Below, in pieces: positions 23,188 to 31,903 of a stretch of 64,000 bases of DNA; the stretch's first letter is position 1, and each line of letters begins with the position of its first letter. The DNA comes from Nonomuraea basaltis (GTDB lineage: Bacteria; Actinomycetota; Actinomycetes; Streptosporangiales; Streptosporangiaceae): NCBI RefSeq assembly GCF_005893125.1, contig NZ_VCJS01000027.1:1-64000 (forward strand), read 5' to 3'. Position numbers and translations under genes: made by a program. The notes under the pieces are model-generated. The model did no database searches. It had not been told where the DNA came from and saw only the letters and a list, made by a program, of their open reading frames with translations.

Positions 23188-24633
23188 GTGCACCCCCGAT
23201 TCCGCCGCTCAGCAGCGCTGCTGACCGGCGCGCTGATCCCCCTCTCGCTGCTCATGGGGCAGCCGGCCGCCAACGCGGCCGCAGACCCCATGGCCGACGC
23301 GTTCGCCGGCGCGGCCACCACGTACGAGGTGCCCCGCGACCTGCTGGTGTCGCTCGCCTACGCCGAGACCCACCTGGACGGACACGACGGCGAGCCCAGC
23401 ATGAGCGGCGGCTACGGCGTGATGCACCTGGTCAGCAACCCCAGCACGCGCACCCTGGAGCGCGCGGCCACGCTGACCGACCAGCCCGTCTCGAAGCTGA
23501 AGAGCGACGACGCGGCCAACATCGCCGGCGGCGCCGCCGTGCTCCGCGCCTACGCCGACGACCTCGGGCTGAGCGCCGCCGCCCGCAAGGACGCGGGCAA
23601 GTGGTACGAGGCCGTCGCCAAGTACGGCAACGCCTCCTCCGCGGACGTGGCCCGCCTGTACGCCGACACGGTCTACGACCTGATGGCCAAGGGCGTGAGC
23701 GCCACCACCCCCGATGGCGAGACCGTCACGGTGCCGCCGCGTGCCGTCCAGCCCGAGCGCGGCCCGTACGCCAAGGCCAAGGACCTGGACGCGCCCAGCA
23801 CGCTAGCGGCGAACACCGACTACCCCGGCGCCGCCTGGGTGCCGGCGAACAGCGGCAACTACGCCGTCTCCAACCGGCCGACCAGTGACAAGATCGACAA
23901 GATCGTCATCCACGTGACGCAGGGCTCGTACGCCGGGACGATCTCATGGTTCCAGAATCCCAGCGCCAACGTCTCGGCCCACTACGTCGTCCGCTCCTCC
24001 GACGGCGCCGTCACCCAGATGGTCAGGGAGAAGAACCGGGCCTTCCACGCCGGCAGCTACAACAGGCGCTCGGTCGGCATCGAGCACGAGGGCTTCGTGG
24101 ACAACGCGACGTGGTTCACCGACGCGATGTACCGCTCCTCGGCCGCGCTGACCCGCAACATCGCCGACCGGTACGGCATCCCCAAGACCCGGGCCAACAT
24201 CGTCGGCCACAACGCGGTCCCCGGCGTCGACCACACCGACCCGGGCCCGCACTGGAACTGGACCAAATACATGCAGTACGTCACCGGCGGCAGTGGCGGC
24301 GGCACCCCTAACCCGCACACGCCCGAGTCGGTGTGCGGCGCCGGATACAAGGTGATCGACTCCGCGCCGCTGGGCACGGCGGGCACCGTCCACCTGCTGT
24401 ACAACACGGGCAACGGCGGCAACTGCGTGGCCACGATCAAGAAGACGTCGCTCGGCACGGCCACCGCCGCCAGCGCCTACCTGGAGGTGGAGGGCAAGAC
24501 GCGGGTGACCGACAGCGGCAACTTCGCCTACTACGCGGGCCCGGTACGCGCCTCCGCGGCCGGCAAGTGCGTCAAGTGGGGCGGCAAGGCCGGTTCGGCC
24601 ACCTACGACAGCCCCTTCGAGCACTGCGGATAG
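23188..24633 (+). CDS. secreted N-acetylmuramoyl-L-alanine amidase with SapA-like domain
   Basis: GTG 23188 has GAGGAG 6 nt upstream. The 481 residues begin with a signal peptide (AALLTGALIPLSLLMGQPAA). A helical lysozyme-like N-terminal region follows (TYEVPRDLLVSLAYAETHLD to about 170). Then comes a zinc amidase_2 domain: KIVIHVTQG, HAGSYNRRSVGIEHEG, and NIVGHNAVPGVDHTDPG with the last ligands. After a Gly-rich linker comes a SapA-like domain over 85 per cent like that of the M23 gene upstream. The pair could remodel peptidoglycan during sporulation or predation. Confidence 0.9.
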   Translation: MHPRFRRSAALLTGALIPLSLLMGQPAANAAADPMADAFAGAATTYEVPRDLLVSLAYAETHLDGHDGEPSMSGGYGVMHLVSNPSTRTLERAATLTDQPVSKLKSDDAANIAGGAAVLRAYADDLGLSAAARKDAGKWYEAVAKYGNASSADVARLYADTVYDLMAKGVSATTPDGETVTVPPRAVQPERGPYAKAKDLDAPSTLAANTDYPGAAWVPANSGNYAVSNRPTSDKIDKIVIHVTQGSYAGTISWFQNPSANVSAHYVVRSSDGAVTQMVREKNRAFHAGSYNRRSVGIEHEGFVDNATWFTDAMYRSSAALTRNIADRYGIPKTRANIVGHNAVPGVDHTDPGPHWNWTKYMQYVTGGSGGGTPNPHTPESVCGAGYKVIDSAPLGTAGTVHLLYNTGNGGNCVATIKKTSLGTATAASAYLEVEGKTRVTDSGNFAYYAGPVRASAAGKCVKWGGKAGSATYDSPFEHCG

Positions 24634-24645
24634 TTCCCCGTCCAA

Positions 24646-24677
24646 GCGCCGGCCGGTCCAGCAGGACCGGCCGGCGC
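24646..24677 (+). terminator. terminator hairpin after amidase gene
   Basis: GCGCCGGCCGGTCC pairs perfectly over 14 bp with GGACCGGCCGGCGC around a 4-nt AGCA loop, 13 bp after the stop codon. Confidence 0.8.
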
Positions 24678-25215
24678 ACGCGCGTGCCGCGCGAGGCACA
24701 GCGAGGACGGCCATCGACACCCGCTGTAGACGTTCACAGTCATGCCCAAGCCGGAATAGCGCACCTCGCGTCTCGCAAAGGGAATTCCGGTGAGCCCGGC
24801 TTGGCGATGCACCCGTGAAAGTTTCATCTCCGGACAGACGATCGACAGGTAGATGTTAACGCGAACATTCGCGTGCGGCTCAAGAGGGGCCCGCCGCGGA
24901 ATCGCTCAGCGGGACGACGTGACTTTCCGCGCCCCGCAGCGGCCCGGGCGGCAACTTGTCATCGGTGTGCCCCGCTCAGGTAACCGAAACTTTCTGGAAA
25001 CTTAGCGCCACCCAGAACGCTCTTGGGGCTGTGACCCGGGAGAACGTCCTTGACGAGGTCAGCAACGTAACGGTGGGTGCGCCTCTTGACACGTCCGATT
25101 GCGACCCCTAAGTTGCCGCAATATTAACGGATCTTCTCGAAAGTTTCGGTGTCCCCCAGCGTGACGGTTCCCGCTGGCAACGTGGGATGACGCCGTCATT
25201 GGCCGAAAGGATGGC
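24678..25215 (+). promoter_or_regulatory. control region of the GH3 operon
   Basis: No gene lies here. It contains a promoter with -35 TTGACA (25086-25091), a 17-bp spacer and -10 TAAGTT (25109-25114). Palindromes of one family occur at 24816-24826 (TGAAAGTTTCA), 24985-24994 (CGAAACTTTC, followed by TGGAAACTT) and 25138-25148 (CGAAAGTTTCG, perfect). The last sits about 18-28 bp after the expected transcription start, an ideal position for a repressor. Similar GAAA-N-TTTC elements are known upstream of streptomycete xylanase genes. Confidence 0.65.
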
Positions 25216-27558
25216 ATGAGGGGTCAGATACCAAGTGACACGAGCCCCGCGTCCGGCGAGAGCCCGCCGTGGCAGGACCCGCGGCTGCAGCCCGCCGAGC
25301 GGGCCGCGGCGCTCATCCCGCACATGACGCTGGAAGAGAAGGTCGCCCAGCTCGTCGGCGTGTGGGTCGGCGCCGATGCCTCAGGGGGAGGCGTCGCGCC
25401 GCACCAGTCCGAGATGACGGGCGCGGACTGGAGCACGGTCATCGGCAACGGGCTGGGCCAGCTGACCCGCCCGTTCGGGACCGCGCCGGTCGATCCCGTC
25501 GCCGGCGCCCGCTCGCTGGCCGCCTCCCAGACCGAGATCATGGCCGCCGGCAGGTTCGGGATCCCGGCCCAGGTGCACGAGGAGTGCCTGACCGGGTTCG
25601 CCGCCTGGCGGGCGACCGTGTACCCGGCGCCGCTGAGCTGGGGGGCGTCCTTCGACCCCGACCTGGTCGAGGAGATGGCCGGGCAGGTCGGCAGGTCCCT
25701 CCGGGCCGCGGGCGTCCACCAGGGCCTCGCCCCGGTGCTCGACGTGACCAGGGACTACCGCTGGGGCCGTACCGAGGAGACGATCGGCGAGGATCCGTAC
25801 CTGGTCGGGACGGTCGGCGCCGCGTACGTGCGCGGGATCGAGGGCGCCGGGGTCGTCGCCACGCTGAAGCACTTCGCCGGGTACGCCGCCTCCCGCGGCG
25901 GCCGCAACCTGGCCCCCGTGCCGATGGGGCGCCGGGAGCTGGCCGACACCGTCCTGCCGCCGTTCGAGATGGCCCTGCGCCTGGGCGGCGCCCGGTCGGT
26001 GATGAACTCGTACGCCGAGATCGACGGCGTCCCGGTGGCCGCCGACGAGGGCCTGCTGACCGGGCTGCTGCGGGACGAGTGGGGCTTCTCCGGCACGGTC
26101 GTCTCCGACTACTTCGCGGTCCGGTTCCTGCAGCGCCTGCACCGCGTCGCCGCGGAGGCGGGGGACGCGGCCGGGCTGGCCTTGCGGGCCGGGATCGACG
26201 TCGAGCTGCCCACCGTTGACGCGTTCGGCGCCCCGCTGATCGAGGCGGTCAAGGCCGGAGAGGTCCCCGAGTCGCTGATCGACCGCGCGCTGCACCGGGT
26301 GCTGGCGCAGAAGGCCGAGCTCGGCCTGCTCGACGCGGACTGGCAGCCGTTGCCCGAGGACGTCGAGGAGCTCCGCCTCGACGACGAGACCGGCCAGGAC
26401 ATCGCCCTGCGCCTGGCACGGGAGTCCGTCGTCCTGCTGCGGAACACCGGCGGGATCCTGCCGCTGCCCGCAGGCCGGCGCGTCGCCATCGTCGGCCCGG
26501 TCGCCGACGACCCGATGGCGATGCTCGGCTGCTACACCTTTCCCGCGCACGTGGGCCCGCACCCCGAGCACGGGCTCGGGGTCGAAATCCCGTCGCTGCG
26601 CGAGGAGCTCGCCCGGCTGGTCCCGGACCTCACGTACGCGCCCGGCTGCGAGATCACCGGCGACGACACCTCCGGCATCGCCGCGGCGGCCGCCGCAGCC
26701 GCCGAGTCCGACGTGTGCGTGGTCGCCGTCGGGGACCGGGCGGGGCTGTTCGGGCGCGGCACGTCCGGCGAGGGCTGCGACGCCGCCGACCTGCGACTGC
26801 CGGGCGTGCAGGCCGAGCTCGTCCGGGCCGTGCTCGCCACCGGCACCCCCGTGGTCCTGGTGCTGCTCGCCGGGCGGCCGTACGCGCTGGGGGAGGAGGC
26901 CGACGCGGCCGCGGGCGTCGTCTACGGCTTCTTCCCCGGCCAGCGGGGCGCCCAGGCGCTGGCGGAGGTGCTCACCGGCGCGGTGAACCCGTCCGGGCGG
27001 CTGCCGGTCAGCGTGCCCCGTGACGCCGGTGGGCTGCCGTCGACGTACCTGTCGCCGCCGCTCGGACGCCGCTCTGACGTGTCGTCCGTGGACCCGACGC
27101 CCGCGTTCCCGTTCGGGCACGGGCTGAGCTACACGACCTTCGAGTGGAGCGACGCGCGCGGACCGGCCGTCTGGCCGGTCGACGGCGAGATCAGCGTCGA
27201 GGTCACGGTGCGCAACACCGGATCGCGGCCCGGCACCGAGGTCGTGCAGCTGTACCTGCACGACCCGGTCGCGCAGACGACGCGGCCGGTGGTCCGCCTG
27301 GTCGGCTACGTCCGGGTCCCGCTGGAGCCCGGGGAGGCCGCCCGCGCGAGCTTCACGGTCCCGGCCGACGTCACCTCGTTCACCGGGGTGCGCGGCCGGC
27401 GCATCGTCGAGCCCGGCGACGTCGAGCTGCGCTTCGGCCGCTCCAGCGCCGAGACGGCAGCGGCTCTGCCGCTGCGCCTGACCGGCGCCGAGCGCGAGGC
27501 CGGCTACCACAGGCAGCTGCTGGCGCGGGCTCGTGTCACACCGGAGGGAGCGGGATGA
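25216..27558 (+). CDS. GH3 glycoside hydrolase (beta-xylosidase/beta-glucosidase)
   Basis: AAAGGATGGC precedes ATG 25216. The 780 residues have the three usual parts: a barrel (LIPHMTLEEKVAQLVG to about 330), an alpha/beta sandwich (ESVVLLRNTGGILPLPAGRR onward) and a C-terminal Fn3-like domain (VTVRNTGSRPGTEVVQLYLH). The nucleophile is Asp298 in VVSDYFAV; substrate contacts include LKHFAGYAASRGGRN. There is no signal peptide, so it acts inside the cell on imported oligosaccharides. The GH67 gene and the xylan-type operators favour beta-xylosidase. Its stop overlaps the next start (ATGA). Confidence 0.9.
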   Translation: MRGQIPSDTSPASGESPPWQDPRLQPAERAAALIPHMTLEEKVAQLVGVWVGADASGGGVAPHQSEMTGADWSTVIGNGLGQLTRPFGTAPVDPVAGARSLAASQTEIMAAGRFGIPAQVHEECLTGFAAWRATVYPAPLSWGASFDPDLVEEMAGQVGRSLRAAGVHQGLAPVLDVTRDYRWGRTEETIGEDPYLVGTVGAAYVRGIEGAGVVATLKHFAGYAASRGGRNLAPVPMGRRELADTVLPPFEMALRLGGARSVMNSYAEIDGVPVAADEGLLTGLLRDEWGFSGTVVSDYFAVRFLQRLHRVAAEAGDAAGLALRAGIDVELPTVDAFGAPLIEAVKAGEVPESLIDRALHRVLAQKAELGLLDADWQPLPEDVEELRLDDETGQDIALRLARESVVLLRNTGGILPLPAGRRVAIVGPVADDPMAMLGCYTFPAHVGPHPEHGLGVEIPSLREELARLVPDLTYAPGCEITGDDTSGIAAAAAAAAESDVCVVAVGDRAGLFGRGTSGEGCDAADLRLPGVQAELVRAVLATGTPVVLVLLAGRPYALGEEADAAAGVVYGFFPGQRGAQALAEVLTGAVNPSGRLPVSVPRDAGGLPSTYLSPPLGRRSDVSSVDPTPAFPFGHGLSYTTFEWSDARGPAVWPVDGEISVEVTVRNTGSRPGTEVVQLYLHDPVAQTTRPVVRLVGYVRVPLEPGEAARASFTVPADVTSFTGVRGRRIVEPGDVELRFGRSSAETAAALPLRLTGAEREAGYHRQLLARARVTPEGAG

Positions 27559-28541
27559 GCACGACCAGGACGCTGGACAACCCGCCACCGGGCACGCGCC
27601 CGGTCAAGCCGGAGATCGGCCGCCGCAGGCGCGCGAAGCCGGGAACGTGGCGGCACGCGATCCGCCGGGACTGGCGGCTGTACTCGCTGGTGCTCCTGCC
27701 CCTGCTGTTCTTCGCGATCTTCCGGTACGCCCCGATGATCGGCAACGTGATCGCCTTCCGCAAGTTCGAGCCCGGCGGCAGCATGTTCGGCGAGTCCTGG
27801 GTGGGCCTGCGGTACGTGAAGATGTTCCTCGGCGACCCGACGTTCTGGAACGTGTTCAAGAACACGCTGGTCCTCGGCGGGCTGACCCTGCTGTTCTGCT
27901 GGCCGCTGCCGATCGTGCTGGCGCTGCTGCTCAACGAGGTGCGCAACCGGAAGATCAAGCGGTTCCTGCAGTCGGTGTCCTACCTGCCGCACTTCCTGTC
28001 GATCGTCATCGTGGCCGGCATCGTCATGCAGATGCTGGCCATCGACGGGCCGGTCAACCAGATGGTGAAGGCGTTCGGCGGGGAAGCCACCGCGTTCATG
28101 CAGAAACCGGAGTGGTTCCGCACGATCTTCGTCTCGTCGGAGGTCTGGCAGACCGTCGGCTGGGGAACCATCCTCTACCTGGCCGCGCTGACCACCATCG
28201 ACGACCAGCTCTACGAGGCGGCCCGGATGGACGGCGCCACCCGGTGGCGGCAGATCTGGCACGTCACCCTGCCGGGCCTGCGTCCCACGGCGATCACGCT
28301 GCTGATCCTCAACATCGGCACGTTCATGGGCACGGGCTTCGAGAAGGTCCTGCTGTTGTACAACCCGCTGACGTATCCGACCGCCGACGTGATCTCCACG
28401 TACCTGTACCGCATGGGCGTGGAGTCCAGCAACCTGAGTTACGCCGCCGCGATCGGCCTGTTCGAGGCAGTGGTCGGCGTGGTCCTGATCCTGGGGGCGA
28501 ACCTGATCTCCCGCCGCACAGTTGGGACGGGCCTGTGGTGA
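27555..28541 (+). CDS. ABC sugar permease, LplB type
   Basis: GGAGGGAGCGGG precedes ATG 27555. The 328 residues have six membrane helices after a long basic N-terminus; the first is YSLVLLPLLFFAIFRYAPM. The cytoplasmic EAA loop is EAARMDGATRWRQIWHVTLP. It is closest in style to LplB/YtcB permeases, which import oligosaccharides such as aldouronates and use a shared ATPase encoded elsewhere; no ATPase is present here. It overlaps both neighbouring genes by 4 bp. Confidence 0.9.
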   Translation: MSTTRTLDNPPPGTRPVKPEIGRRRRAKPGTWRHAIRRDWRLYSLVLLPLLFFAIFRYAPMIGNVIAFRKFEPGGSMFGESWVGLRYVKMFLGDPTFWNVFKNTLVLGGLTLLFCWPLPIVLALLLNEVRNRKIKRFLQSVSYLPHFLSIVIVAGIVMQMLAIDGPVNQMVKAFGGEATAFMQKPEWFRTIFVSSEVWQTVGWGTILYLAALTTIDDQLYEAARMDGATRWRQIWHVTLPGLRPTAITLLILNIGTFMGTGFEKVLLLYNPLTYPTADVISTYLYRMGVESSNLSYAAAIGLFEAVVGVVLILGANLISRRTVGTGLW

Positions 28542-29413
28542 CGATCGCCAAGAGCCGTGGCTACCGCGTCTTCCAAGGGGTCAACGCCGTCATCCTGACC
28601 GGCGTCGTGATCGTGACGCTGTATCCCTTCATCAACATCATCGCCCGCTCGTTCAGCGAAGAGCGCTACATCATCACCGGGCAGGTCAACCTGCTCCCGC
28701 GCGGGTTCAATCTCACGACGTACCGGATCGTGGTCTCCGACCCGATGTTCTGGACGAACTACCGCAACACCGTGGTGTACACCGTCGTCGCCACGGTCAT
28801 CGCGATGGTGCTGACGACCTGCTACGCGTACGTGCTGTCGAAGAAGCACCTCAAGGGCCGCACGTTCCTGATCTGGGTGGCAGTCTTCACCATGATCTTC
28901 TCCGGCGGCCTCATCCCGCAGTACGTGCTGGTCAACGGCCTCGGGCTGACGAACTCCATCTGGGCCGTCGTCCTGCCCAACGCCATCAGCGTCTTCAACC
29001 TCCTGGTCATGAAGGCGTTCTTCGAGAACCTGCCGAGCGACTTGGAAGAGGCCGCCGCCATCGACGGCCTCAATACCTACGGCATCCTGTGGCGAATCGT
29101 GCTGCCGCTGTCGAAGGCGGTCATCGCCACGATGGTGCTGTTCTACACGGTCTCGTTCTGGAACTCGTGGTTCACGGCTTTCCTCTATCTGAACGAGCAG
29201 GAGCTGTTCCCGGTGACGATCTACCTGCGCAACCTCATCGCCGGGGCCACCGGCGCCGAGTCCGCCGGCGCAGGACTCTCCGACGTGGGGCAGGCCGCCT
29301 CCAACATCCAGTCGGTAACGATCATGCTCACCGTCCTTCCCATCCTCGCGGTCTACCCCTTCGTCCAGAGGTACTTCGTCTCCGGAGTCATGCTCGGCGC
29401 GGTCAAGGGCTAG
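28538..29413 (+). CDS. ABC sugar permease, LplC/YtcC type
   Basis: GTG 28538 overlaps the previous stop (GTGA); GTG 28535 is equally possible. Six helices begin with NAVILTGVVIVTLYPFINII. The EAA-loop equivalent is EEAAAIDGLNTYGILWRIVL. The motif RSFSEERYIITGQVNLLPRG after helix 1 is typical of the LplC group. It pairs with the LplB-type permease and the binding protein that follows. Confidence 0.9.
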   Translation: MTIAKSRGYRVFQGVNAVILTGVVIVTLYPFINIIARSFSEERYIITGQVNLLPRGFNLTTYRIVVSDPMFWTNYRNTVVYTVVATVIAMVLTTCYAYVLSKKHLKGRTFLIWVAVFTMIFSGGLIPQYVLVNGLGLTNSIWAVVLPNAISVFNLLVMKAFFENLPSDLEEAAAIDGLNTYGILWRIVLPLSKAVIATMVLFYTVSFWNSWFTAFLYLNEQELFPVTIYLRNLIAGATGAESAGAGLSDVGQAASNIQSVTIMLTVLPILAVYPFVQRYFVSGVMLGAVKG

Positions 29414-29465
29414 CCCTCCCCAACGCCTCACCACCCCCCCGGACCCACGGCAAAGGAATCCCCCA

Positions 29466-31103
29466 ATGCGCGAACTCTCACGGCGTCAGGCGATCATCGG
29501 ACTGGGTGCGTTCACCCTCGTACTGGCCGGCTGCGGCGAGGACGAGGCCCCGAAGAAGGCCGCCGACGTGTCCGCGAACAAGGCGGGCGCGATGGCGAGC
29601 TACGGCGTCAACCAGCAGTTCAAGGCCACCGAGCCGGTCTCGTTCGACGTGCTCTACAACAACCACCCGTTCTATCCCCACAAGGACGACTGGCTGTTCT
29701 GGCAGGAGCTCACCAAGCGGACCAACGTGACGATCAAGCCGCTGGCCGTCCCGCTCAGCGACTACGAGAAGAAGCGCGGCCTGCTGGTGGGCTCCGGCCA
29801 GGCCCCGCTCATCATCCCGAAGACCTACCACCCGGCCGAAGAGGCGTTCGTGTCCTCCGGCGCCATCCTGCCGGTCAGCGACTACCTCGACCTGATGCCG
29901 AACTTCAAGGACAAGGTCGCCAAGTGGCGGCTCGAGCCCGAGCTGAACACCTTCCGGCAGACCGACGGCCGCTTCTACCTGCTGCCCGGCCTCCACGAGG
30001 AGATCTGGGCCGACTACTCCCTGGCGATCAGGACCGACATCCTGGAGAAGCTCGGCCTCGAGGTCCCGAAGACCTGGGACGAGCTGTACACCGTGCTCAA
30101 GGCGATGAAGAAGGAATACCCCGACCTCTACCCCATGACCGACCGGTGGGGCGTCCCCACGCCGGGCGGCAACCTGCTCAAGCTGGTCGCGCAGGCGTAC
30201 GGGACCAAGGGCGGCTGGGAGTACCAGCACGCGGTCTGGGACTCCGCCGCCGGGAAGTTCGCCTACACCGGCGCCATGCCGCAGTACAAGCAGATGATCG
30301 AGTATCTGCGCAAGCTGGTGGACGAGAAGCTGCTCGACCCGGAGAGCTTCACGCAGCAGGACGAGCAGGCCAAGCAGAAGTTCAACTCCGGCAAGTCCTT
30401 CGTCATCAGCGCCAACGCGCAGACCATCATCAACGACCACCGGGAGACGCTGACCAAGACCGTGGAGGGCGCCAAGCTCGTCAAGATCCCGGTGCCCATG
30501 GGCCCGGTCGGGGACTACAAGATCGGCGTCCGCACCGAGAACGGCGTCATGATCTCCAAGAAGGCCCTGGAGAACAAGAACTTCGTCGCCATGATGCAGT
30601 TCATCGACTGGCTCTACTACTCCGACCAGGGGCAGGAGTTCGCCAAGTGGGGCGTCGAGGGCACGACGTTCACCAAGGACGCCTCCGGCAACTACAAGAT
30701 CGCCAAGGACGTCGACTTCGTCGGCCTCACCCCCGGGGCGCCCAAGCACCTGCAGAAGGACTTCGGCTTCTCCAACGGAGTGTTCGCCTACGGCGGCACC
30801 ACCAAGCTCCTGCAGTCCACCTTCTCCGAGGAGGAGCTGGAGTTCCAGAACGTGATGAACGCCAGGAAGCCGTGGCCGGTGGATCCGCCGCGCCCGTTCA
30901 CCGACGAGGAGCGCGAGCAGGTCTCGCTGTGGGAGACGCCGCTGAAGGACCACGTCACCCAGAACACGCTCAAGTTCATCCTCGGCGAGCGCGACCTGAG
31001 CGAGTGGGACGCCTACGTCAAGGAGTTGGAGGCCAAGAACTCGACCACCTACGTCAGCATGGTCAACACCGCCTACGAGCGGTTCAAGAAGGACCACGGC
31101 TGA
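29466..31103 (+). CDS. lipoprotein sugar-binding protein (LplA type)
   Basis: AAAGGAATCC precedes ATG 29466. The 545 residues start with twin-Arg-like RRQAIIGLG and the lipobox LVLAGC, so it is lipidated and membrane-anchored outside the cell. Its length and text (KTWDELYTVLKAMKKEYPDL, YKIGVRTENGVMISKKALEN) fit the large LplA/LipO class of extracellular solute-binding proteins. Such proteins bind xylo- or aldouronic oligosaccharides in Paenibacillus-type clusters with GH67. Confidence 0.9.
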   Translation: MRELSRRQAIIGLGAFTLVLAGCGEDEAPKKAADVSANKAGAMASYGVNQQFKATEPVSFDVLYNNHPFYPHKDDWLFWQELTKRTNVTIKPLAVPLSDYEKKRGLLVGSGQAPLIIPKTYHPAEEAFVSSGAILPVSDYLDLMPNFKDKVAKWRLEPELNTFRQTDGRFYLLPGLHEEIWADYSLAIRTDILEKLGLEVPKTWDELYTVLKAMKKEYPDLYPMTDRWGVPTPGGNLLKLVAQAYGTKGGWEYQHAVWDSAAGKFAYTGAMPQYKQMIEYLRKLVDEKLLDPESFTQQDEQAKQKFNSGKSFVISANAQTIINDHRETLTKTVEGAKLVKIPVPMGPVGDYKIGVRTENGVMISKKALENKNFVAMMQFIDWLYYSDQGQEFAKWGVEGTTFTKDASGNYKIAKDVDFVGLTPGAPKHLQKDFGFSNGVFAYGGTTKLLQSTFSEEELEFQNVMNARKPWPVDPPRPFTDEEREQVSLWETPLKDHVTQNTLKFILGERDLSEWDAYVKELEAKNSTTYVSMVNTAYERFKKDHG

Positions 31104-31143
31104 CCGATGCGGACCGTGGGCACGGCCTGGGAGAGGAGACCCG

Positions 31144-31830
31144 ATGAGCGAGATGACGGCCGCACGGCGGTTCGGCGAGGGACCACTCTCGCGCGCCGCC
31201 GCGCTGATCTACAACCTGCTGGTGGCCGAGTTCCTCTTCCTGGTCGCGACCGCGCCGGGCCTGGCCGGGCTCACCCTGCTCGACCGCGACGCGGCCAACG
31301 TCCCGCTGGCCGCGGCCTGCGCGCTGCCGCTCGGCCCGGCCCTTTCCGCCGCCCTGTACGCGCTGCGCCGCCGCAGCCGTGACCTGACCGACCTCCACCC
31401 GGCGGCGGCGTTCTGGCGCGGATACAAGATCAACCTGCGCGGGGTGCTGAAGATCTGGGTCCCGTGGCTGGCAGGGCTTGCCGTCATCGGGACGAACCTG
31501 GCGAACTTCGCCGCCGCCGGCGTACCCGGCTGGTGGGCGGTGCTGCTGGTTCTCGTCGCGGTGGCGGCGACCCTGTGGGCCGGCCACGCGCTGGTGATCA
31601 CGTCGCTGTTCGAGTTCCGGGCCGTTGACGTCGCCCGGCTGGCCGTGTACTTCCTCATGCGCCACCCGAAGGCGACCCTGGGCAACGCGTTCCTGCTGAT
31701 CGTGGCGGCGGGCATCACGATGCTCGCGACCGAGCTGCTGCCGGCGCTCCTGGCCTCGGTGTTCGCCGCGGGGCTGCTGTGGAACAGCCGTCCGGTGATC
31801 GCCGAGGTCCAGGAGAGGTTCACGCTGTGA
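31144..31830 (+). CDS. YesL-like (DUF624) membrane protein
   Basis: GAGAGGAGACCC precedes ATG 31144. The 228 residues have about five membrane helices (LIYNLLVAEFLFLVATAPG; PWWAVLLVLVAVAAT-like segment; NAFLLIVAAGITMLATELLP). The family regularly accompanies LplA/B/C-type transporters and uronic-sugar enzymes; its function is unknown, possibly a transporter accessory. It ends the operon and converges with GH67. Confidence 0.85.
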   Translation: MSEMTAARRFGEGPLSRAAALIYNLLVAEFLFLVATAPGLAGLTLLDRDAANVPLAAACALPLGPALSAALYALRRRSRDLTDLHPAAAFWRGYKINLRGVLKIWVPWLAGLAVIGTNLANFAAAGVPGWWAVLLVLVAVAATLWAGHALVITSLFEFRAVDVARLAVYFLMRHPKATLGNAFLLIVAAGITMLATELLPALLASVFAAGLLWNSRPVIAEVQERFTL

Positions 31831-31868
31831 CGGATCCGCAGCGGAGCGAGGACATCCGTCACAGCCCT

Positions 31869-31883
31869 CCGAGCGAAGCTCGG
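31869..31883. terminator. short hairpin between convergent genes
   Basis: CCGAGC-gaa-GCTCGG forms a 6-bp stem with a GNA-type loop between the YesL stop and the GH67 stop. It is a modest candidate for termination in both directions. Confidence 0.45.
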
Positions 31884-31903
31884 CAATCAGACGCTGACCT
31901 GGG

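Noticed and set aside
25381-27588. A 735-codon minus-strand open frame
   Set aside because: It is antisense to the GH3 gene, which has full catalytic motifs and a ribosome site.
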